Source: Cercospora beticola (taxonomy: Eukaryota; Ascomycota; Dothideomycetes; Mycosphaerellales; Mycosphaerellaceae). Taken from it: 64,000 bases of DNA. The stretch is from contig NC_088939.1 of assembly GCF_033473495.1 (NCBI RefSeq), forward strand, positions 1 to 64,000. Direction: 5' to 3'. The first letter of the stretch is position 1. Each line of letters opens with the position of its first letter. Below, piece by piece: positions 57,869 to 64,000 of the stretch. A program made the translations under genes and the position numbers. Below the pieces are notes generated by a model. The model saw only the letters and a list, made by a program, of their open reading frames with translations, was not told the DNA's origin and did not search any database.

Positions 57869-58463
57869 ATGGCTGAAGAGAACAGCAGCGACAAGTGCGA
57901 CGCCCTCGAGCTCCGCGACCACCTCGAAAACTTGCCTCAAGAGCTCTACGACTGCATCTACGATCTGACCTTCACTGCTGATGCCCAGATCCGGATCTAC
58001 GCCTCTAGGCCAACTGTTGAAAAAGAGGGACTGGAAGATTTGGTCGCAAAGTATACTGATCAGGTCGCCGTTCTCAATGAGCCACCGTCGCGGCTCCTCT
58101 GGGTCTGTCGCAGTAGTCGGAAGAAGTTTGCTTCTTCCTTCCTCGAGGGCGGATCCATCTTCGTATTCTACGATTCTATTGGAGAGCCACTCCGGGATTT
58201 GATGTCCAGTGGTGGGACACTGAGGGGCGATATTCGTATCGTGCTCGGGACCGAATGGTCGAAGGTGTTCGAGACGGAAGACTACAAGAAATCCATTAGC
58301 CTCACCGGACTCGATCAAGACCTTGCGAATCAACTGGAGCTTACATCGCATCTCGCGGTCTGGGGCCTGCTGGAGCAGCGTGGAGATGAAGTCAATGGAA
58401 GTGCGTGTTATTGTGCATCACGTATATCGCTTTGCTGACCCAGATGTAGACAAGAAGAAGTAG
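57869..58463 (+). CDS. LPxELY tandem family, member 9, two exons
   Basis: join(57869..58400,58444..58463), 183 aa. The 43-bp intron is GTGCGT to CAG with a GCTGAC branch; splicing gives the short end NVDKKK, while reading through stops at 58438. Block 1 LPQELYDCIYDLTFTADAQ; block 2 SRLLWVCRSSRKKFASSFLEG is diverged (Asp of VDR replaced by Cys). A TTTG-rich promoter motif was not found. Confidence 0.72.
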
Positions 58464-59483
58464 GGGACAGCGTCGCTAGCATGGCAGACTGGATGTTGCA
58501 GAAGTCGGCAGTAAACTCCAGAGGTATGGCGGAGAATTACAGCAAGGCCGTCTTCCAGCGGCGTGCCCAGATGAGGAACCTCACGAGCTATCGAGCAGCA
58601 AGAACAGATACAGTCTTCGGCTACAAAACTGATATTGGAGCTTTGACAGAACTCAGCTCTACCATACACAACACATGGAGCTAGTAGCGCGGGCGAATCA
58701 GAATATTCGGCTCTCCATGTCGCTGTGTATATTCTATAGTCCGAAAGTGTCGGGCCAACTTTAAACCCCATTTTTCGCACAATTTAGCGACGGCCTCTAA
58801 TGAAAATTAATATAACCGCAATGAAAATTAACGTGACCCTTGCACAATTAATTTTCATTAGAGGCTGTCGCTAAATTGTGCGAAAAATGGGGTTTAAAGT
58901 TGGCCCGACACTTTCGGACTATAGAATATTAAATGCGCGCCAAGTTGAAACTTGCAGCAAATTTGATTACCGCTGGCTTATGAGACAAGTCTGATGCTCT
59001 TTACTCTAGTGCGCTTCATGCATTGGTATGTTCTTTCTTTATACTTGTTGTCTTTGTTCGGCTAGCCTCTTTCATTCTCGGACCTCCACAAACGCTTCGC
59101 CTTCCTACGTTTGCTCGTCAAGCTCTGCCCCCGATACCCATTCTCGCACGGGAATATGAAATCACGACCGACAGAGAGTCCATTGGCAGGAAGCCCAGTG
59201 GGCAGGCTGGCTGGAAATCAGCAACTGGGCGCGTGACGCTCAGGGTCGACATTTACTTGCTTGCATCGGTTTGTGACTTGCTGGAGGCACGTGTCTACAG
59301 TGAAATGGAAATTAACGCCATGGATGCAACCTCTTCCTCTGTACCATCCCTTCATTCCCTATAATATTTCACATCATTGTGCACATTACGTTCCCCCCGC
59401 TCTGACAGACGCCGCCTCTCGACTCGCGGAGACGATATTCCTCAGAGAACCAATACCAAGTCTCCGGAACCAAGCCTAGTGCC
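58464..59483. other. Intergenic within the array, with MITE insertion
   Basis: Holds the hairpin element at 58732-58926. A + frame at 59023-59364 has no support. Confidence 0.5.
58732..58926. mobile_element. MITE with 80-bp near-perfect terminal inverted repeats
   Basis: The two 80-bp arms (58732-58811 and 58847-58926) are inverted copies with one mismatch; ends TTCTATAGTCCGAAAGTG. A loop of 35 bp separates them. TA dinucleotides flank both sides (58730-58731 and 58927-58928), the target duplication of Tc1/mariner-type elements. No coding capacity, so a non-autonomous element whose single arm mismatch suggests recent insertion. I saw no second copy in the window. Confidence 0.85.
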
Positions 59484-60050
59484 ATGGCTGAGGTCAAAGA
59501 AATCGATAGCATGGCCCTCCGCGCCCTGCTCCACACACTACCGCCAGAGCTCTACAATGAAATCTATAATCTCACGTTTACGGCCGAGAAGAGAATCCAT
59601 CTGCTCACTCGCAACACTGGAAGCACAAAAGAAAACCTGCAAGAACTCTTACAAGGCTACAATTTCGCAACTCTCAATGCGAAACTTCCACATCTTTTCC
59701 AGGTCGACAGAGCGAGTAGGATACAGTTCGCGGACTCGTATTTCGCCACTTCCGGCTCTATCTTCGTCCTATACCCAGCCCCGAGAGACGAAACGAGCAT
59801 TTACTCTTTCTCCAGGAAATATTTTCGCCGGATGTCAACTACGTACCTGGCTATCTATCCACACAGTGGTCCACTTACCGAGTCATCATCGCTGAAGTTG
59901 GGCCCAAAGCCGGAAGAGGGCTTACGGCCCATAGATGGTCGTATCGTGGTCTGTGGGAAGCAAGATGTCGTGAGATTGATTAAGGAGCATGCTGATGCTC
60001 GCAAGGCTGAAGAGAAAAGCGATCCAGAGACCGGGAATGCGGAGGGGTGA
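59484..60050 (+). CDS. LPxELY tandem family, member 10
   Basis: Single exon, 188 aa. Short leader (MAEVKEIDS), block 1 LPPELYNEIYNLTFTAEKR, block 2 PHLFQVDRASRIQFADSYFA followed by TSGSIFVLY, block 3 QDVVRLIKEHADA, acidic tail. Nearest in form to member 11, which also has TSGSIF after block 2. Confidence 0.8.
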   Translation: MAEVKEIDSMALRALLHTLPPELYNEIYNLTFTAEKRIHLLTRNTGSTKENLQELLQGYNFATLNAKLPHLFQVDRASRIQFADSYFATSGSIFVLYPAPRDETSIYSFSRKYFRRMSTTYLAIYPHSGPLTESSSLKLGPKPEEGLRPIDGRIVVCGKQDVVRLIKEHADARKAEEKSDPETGNAEG

Positions 60051-60299
60051 ACGGCAACGAGGATGTATACTAGAACACATGGCTCTCGCCTGTCCCGAAG
60101 CACTATTCACTCGTGGGTGTCATAACTCATGACACTTTCTCCAACAGTTCACTACCTACTCTATAGCTCTTCACCCTTAGTACACAGCTTTGATGAATAT
60201 TTCCGCGCTCGACTTCAGCAGACGGTCGTGCCAGCCATCACTCTACCATTATCACTCTTTCCAAACCACGAGTAAGACAATTACTGCAACTTGCGAACC

Positions 60300-60911
60300 A
60301 TGGCCACCATTGAAGACATCGACAGCCCGATCCTCCGTGATCTCCTCGAAAGCTTGCCGCAAGAGCTTTATGACTACATCTACAAGTTCACCTTTACCGC
60401 TGGTAGAAAGCTACATGTGTACACCGACAAGAAGGCACAAATTGACATCACACTCGCGAAGCTGGTGCTGAAGCTCGAATGCCCGACAATAACTCTGAAC
60501 GAGCGGTTCCCCCATCTTCTACACGTCGATCGGGCCAGCATAAAACTCTTCGCCACTTCTTAATTCGGTACTTCGGGTTCGATCTTCATTACACCTGCCG
60601 CCAAGAGTGCGGCTATCAGGCGCTCGACGATCAGCCCCGAACACTTCGACCTGATTCAAAAGATCCATGTGCCTGTCGCTTCGTCCGACTTGCAATTGTT
60701 CATACAGCAAAGAATGGACGAGGACGACTTTCTTGCTCCGTACAGGGAGCAAGCTGTGATTTGTCTGCTGGAAGATGCTGTGCAGCTGATCGACGCACAT
60801 GCTAAGCTTCACAAGAGGACGGGCACGGAGGCGGGAGAGGCGGGCATGGACGTTATTGGTGAGACTGAGAGCGAGACAAATGGTGCTGAAACCGTTGGCG
60901 GAGGTCTGTGA
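60300..60911 (+). pseudogene. LPxELY tandem family, member 11, interrupted by one in-frame stop
   Basis: The frame from the ATG at 60300 has block 1 LPQELYDYIYKFTFTAGRK and block 2 PHLLHVDRASIKLFATS, then TAA at 60561-60563 exactly where the conserved Tyr of SYFG is expected. Downstream the same frame continues FGTSGSIF through block 3-like QAVICLLEDAVQLIDAHA to the stop at 60909-60911. One base change (Tyr codon to TAA) thus truncates an otherwise full 203-codon gene to 87 codons. A sequencing error or polymorphism is possible. Confidence 0.75.
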
Positions 60912-62025
60912 CGTCTCGGCTGTTCTTCAGGAATTTTCTGATATCAGCAGACCAGCAGCGCTGCTTGATCGTTTCGCATACCGTGGAGGAAGGAGAGCGC
61001 TTGAAAAGGAAGCAAATGGTGCCGCTTATGAAGAGGCAGTAGGTATGACGGGAAGGACCAAAGCTTGAATCGATGTTGTCGGCGATCCATGCTATGATTC
61101 TTATTTAGCCCAAGTGCAGCCGTCGGTACATAATGGAAGTTGGCATAGAATGTATAGTTTTGATGATGGAGTAAGAGTCTGTAACTCGCAGGGGATGACA
61201 TGTACGGTTGTCACTCTAGGCTCGAATATCATCAGACCATCATTGAAGGCAAGCCCCTCAAATTTCCGCTCATCGCACATCCACCACTCCCATTCTCTTC
61301 TTCTTCACCGAATACCACAATCCACCGTTCAAACACCACTCCAAAGGCGCCACCACATACGATCTTGTGATCTCATGTGCGATGTGTGGTGTTCCGCCCC
61401 CGCGCATATGTAGGAAGACTTGTGCGAAGTCTTTTGTCAAAAGAATTGCTAAACAGCTGAGGATCTTGAGCCGATCAAGGGATCTTCACCAGCTGGCATG
61501 CGGTCTGAACGTCTCATGGCAAATTGTGTGCCCGTTTGTGTGTCTCAAATTTCATTGTCGTGGTGAGACAGAGTTTTGCTTGGTCTATGAGCCACCTGGC
61601 CTTTACCATCATTTCGCAACTCTACTTTCCCACACTTCTGACCACTTTCATCACCCTTGCGACTTATGGGTGCTCTATGTTGCCGCTTGGCAGCCGTTCA
61701 CCCGATCATCTTTCGTTCACCACATGCATCGTATGAGAAGCTCGATCTACGAATCTCTCCTTGCGCCATCAAACCATCACGCATCATTTCTGGTCGACAG
61801 GACAAAGCCCCTTTACCAGAGAACAACACACAGAAAGGCTTTGTCGGCATTGCGCCACACGACGAGACAAAGCACCCCAAGCACTTTTGCAAAGGGCGCG
61901 TTTCCACTAGCGTGCCCAAAAACAAGGGCATTATGCGAGGCAATAGCACGCTCGAAGAGAACGTGATATATCAGCATGAGCAAACTTATGCGCACATCCT
62001 CGCACGAATCATCGAAAACAAAAAC
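60912..62025. other. Intergenic within the array
   Basis: About 1.1 kb without a recognised gene; the longest space in the array. Open frames at 61367-61966 (+) run into the leader of member 12 and lack motifs. Confidence 0.35.
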
Positions 62026-62763
62026 ATGACTGCCAATCAAGAAATTGCCGAAGCCACCAGTGTGGCCACGATGCGTAGTCGTCTCCAGGACCTCCCACAA
62101 GAACTCTACAATGAGATCTACGACTTTACCTTTACCGCCGACGCCAAGATCCGGGTCTCCATCTCGCTCGACTCGACCATGCCGTCGGCGGAATGGATCG
62201 CCAAACGATACCCAAGCCACCTTGTTGGCGTCAATGAGCAACTTCCAGACCTATCTCGCGTTGATCGACACAGCCGCCAGAAATTCTTGAAATCCTACTT
62301 CGGCAATCCAGACTCCATGTTCGTTGTATGTGGCTTCAAAGAGATACAGAACTGGGCTCTGCTTATGGACCCAGAAATGCTTGCGCTTCTTCCAAAGATT
62401 TACTATCTTGGCTTCTTGACCGAGGGTCTGCGCGAGATTCTGCGGCAGCGTATCGACATAGAATTTGCGAATAAGGTGGAGAGCATCAGCCATCTGCGCT
62501 TTCGAGAAGTTTTGGATGCTCGGGTCAAAAAGCACGAGGAGAGATCCGTTGCAGGCCAGCTTGGCGCTTCTGCCGTCCCTCGGCAAGCATTCGCTGGAGA
62601 CGAGTATGGAAGGGAGACTTTCAATGTCAGAGGCGCCCCTCTGCGCCGCAATGGTAGACTGGTTCATCCGAACCCGAGAGCGCCCTCACTTCGAGCCAGA
62701 AGAGCACTGCGCGATATCATCTTTCCTAGAGGGAGGCACGGAGGAAGCGACCCAAGACGCTGA
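62026..62763 (+). CDS. LPxELY tandem family, member 12, with Arg/Gly-rich tail
   Basis: Single exon, 245 aa from MTANQEIAE; the frame is open far upstream and an earlier ATG at 61935 is possible. Block 1 LPQELYNEIYDFTFTADAK, block 2 PDLSRVDRHSRQKFLKSYFG, block 3-like FREVLDARVKKHEE. A long tail, rich in Arg and Gly (RGAPLRRNGRL...PRGRHGG), is unique in the array and could bind RNA or be a frame extension. Confidence 0.72.
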   Translation: MTANQEIAEATSVATMRSRLQDLPQELYNEIYDFTFTADAKIRVSISLDSTMPSAEWIAKRYPSHLVGVNEQLPDLSRVDRHSRQKFLKSYFGNPDSMFVVCGFKEIQNWALLMDPEMLALLPKIYYLGFLTEGLREILRQRIDIEFANKVESISHLRFREVLDARVKKHEERSVAGQLGASAVPRQAFAGDEYGRETFNVRGAPLRRNGRLVHPNPRAPSLRARRALRDIIFPRGRHGGSDPRR

Positions 62764-63253
62764 AGTTCAATTGAATGGCAGGATTGGCGATAATTACTAG
62801 GCTATGGTTCGTTTTCTGCACCAGAGAGGTCTGAGAGACACTGCAGAGACTATGAGCGCAAGCGGTGCTCGGTGACAGGTAGAGTCATGACGAGATGGCT
62901 TGCAGAAGATGAATTAATTATGAGTACGGTTCAGATGTGAGAGCTCAGGCCCTTTGCTCATCTCGACGTCCTCCTATAAGCGATTCCAAGAGACCCGGGA
63001 GCCCCAAACTCTTTCAACAACGCCAATGGTCAAATTCCCCGTCTCAGATTGCATTCCCAATACTATATAGTATATACCTGGTAGGGTTTTGTGAAAGGCA
63101 GTGAATCGTGCTGCTCACAAGAGTCACGTGGGTAGCTGCCGGTCTCTTCCTCTTTTTGTTGTCTTCAACACAACTGCCACTCAAAGTACGCGACGAGAGT
63201 GCGACATCTCCGTAACAACACACAAGCTCTGACTCCTCATCCCAAACCACGAC
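62764..63253. other. Intergenic within the array
   Basis: Contains the small palindrome TACTATATAGTA at about 63060. No gene. Confidence 0.35.
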
Positions 63254-63826
63254 ATGATGGCAGATGTACAAGCCGACAGCCTCGCGCTACGCGAACGACT
63301 CGAAAGCCTTCCCCAAGAGCTATACGACTACATATACAAGCTGACCTTCACCGCCGATTCTCGAGTCAGATGCCTTGCCCGAAAGAATCAACCGGAATGC
63401 GCGAGCTCGTTCTACACCCGATTCAGCTCACCCGATATCTCCTCGACGACCTTCGATGTGAAACCGTACCCGCGAGATCCCCTCTTCTCTGTCAGCCGAG
63501 TTAGCAGGAACCTCTATGCTGCGTCATACTTCAACCAGGTTGCCGTTGTATCATCCGCTGAAGACTTATTCGACACTGATCGCCTGGGAGAATTGCACGC
63601 GTTTCTCAACGTCCTGCCTGCTGAATACCTTCCGATGATTTCCACATTGCGACTTCATATCAAGAGACATCCTGATTGTGCTCAAAACCGATACCATCAA
63701 CTTCTTTGCCCGGAAGATAAGGAGGAGGCGAGAGAGCGCTGGGGCTCAGAGGTTGCGGACAAACTCGTGTGGATTTTTCTGGGCGGCAAAGAGGTAGGAT
63801 CATTAACTCTAACTGATGTTGCGTAG
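63254..63826 (+). CDS. LPxELY tandem family, member 13, 3' end unresolved
   Basis: 190 aa as an unspliced frame. Block 1 LPQELYDYIYKLTFTADSR is typical; block 2 is strongly diverged (LFSVSRVSRNLYAASYF). A likely intron begins at 63794 (GTAGGA) after WIFLGGKE, with acceptors at 63849 (ACAG) or later, matching the C-terminal intron position of members 5, 8 and 9. Downstream, 63851-64000 is open to the window edge, so the gene may continue or a new one begins. Confidence 0.68.
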   Translation: MMADVQADSLALRERLESLPQELYDYIYKLTFTADSRVRCLARKNQPECASSFYTRFSSPDISSTTFDVKPYPRDPLFSVSRVSRNLYAASYFNQVAVVSSAEDLFDTDRLGELHAFLNVLPAEYLPMISTLRLHIKRHPDCAQNRYHQLLCPEDKEEARERWGSEVADKLVWIFLGGKEVGSLTLTDVA

Positions 63827-63850
63827 CCGCTGACATGTTTCTCTGACAGG

Positions 63851-64000
63851 TGTATTATTGACTGGACGCGAAAAAAGTACAAGAGAATGCTCAGGAGCTT
63901 TTCGATCTTTCCAGAGACCCTTAACGTCGTTGCATTCCCAGAGAAGAACAGAGCTACTCAGCACCTGCATGGAAGAGACACATTGGAGAACACGGATGTC
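63851..64000 (+). other. Open frame running off the window edge
   Basis: Fifty codons without a stop, protein-like (SFSIFPETLNVVAFPEK). It could be a further exon of member 13 or the start of another gene (ATG at about 63897). Undecidable within this window. Confidence 0.3.

Noticed and set aside
1..64000. CRISPR arrays, bacterial operons or ribosome-binding sites
   Set aside because: The window is eukaryotic; no spacer-repeat pattern seen.

Overview
This window is a chromosome end from a filamentous ascomycete. It opens with about 170 bp of CCCTAA telomere repeat. Protein genes have short GT-AG introns (about 48-80 bp). The first 4.9 kb is almost devoid of CA and TG dinucleotides, the mark of repeat-induced point mutation (RIP), a fungal genome defence. 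The gene content (ammonium permease, MYST acetyltransferase, Rex4, DUF4385, WSC and small secreted proteins) fits a Dothideomycete such as the Mycosphaerellales; that placement is inference. Layout: (1) 1-174 telomere. (2) 175-4870 RIP-mutated AT-rich DNA holding a 15-bp minisatellite, a 127-bp tandem duplication and the 5' two thirds of a secreted galactose oxidase gene, whose 3' part (to 5887) is unmutated. (3) 6-40 kb is gene-poor accessory DNA. It holds a secreted-looking carboxymuconate cyclase, two families of cysteine-rich small secreted proteins present as pairs, a knottin-like peptide, two other secreted proteins, a WSC protein, a repeat-rich NTF2-like secreted protein, a bacterial-type glutaminase, an ammonium permease, a P450 with a damaged C-terminus and a PQ-loop-like membrane protein. 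(4) 40-48.7 kb is core-like: a cyclopropane fatty acid synthase-type methyltransferase, a DUF4385 protein, and the divergent pair Esa1 (histone acetyltransferase) and Rex4 (rRNA exonuclease). (5) 49.2 kb to the end of the window is a head-to-tail array of 13 paralogues of one uncharacterised family, all on the + strand. The family is defined by an F-box-like LPxELYxxIYDLTFTA block and a second VDRxSRxKFAxSYFG block.

The array is the main unusual system here. One member carries an internal duplication of the second block, one is broken by a single in-frame stop, several share a relic intron at the C-terminus, and a near-perfect hairpin transposon (MITE) has inserted between two members. The array may continue past the window edge. 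I recognise no assigned function for the family; the first block suggests an F-box-like helix, but that is inference.

Functionally the accessory part looks like a host- or environment-facing region: secreted peptides, cell-wall and carbohydrate-related proteins, and nitrogen acquisition (glutaminase releasing ammonia beside an ammonium permease). No biosynthetic gene cluster, CRISPR array or intact autonomous transposon was seen.
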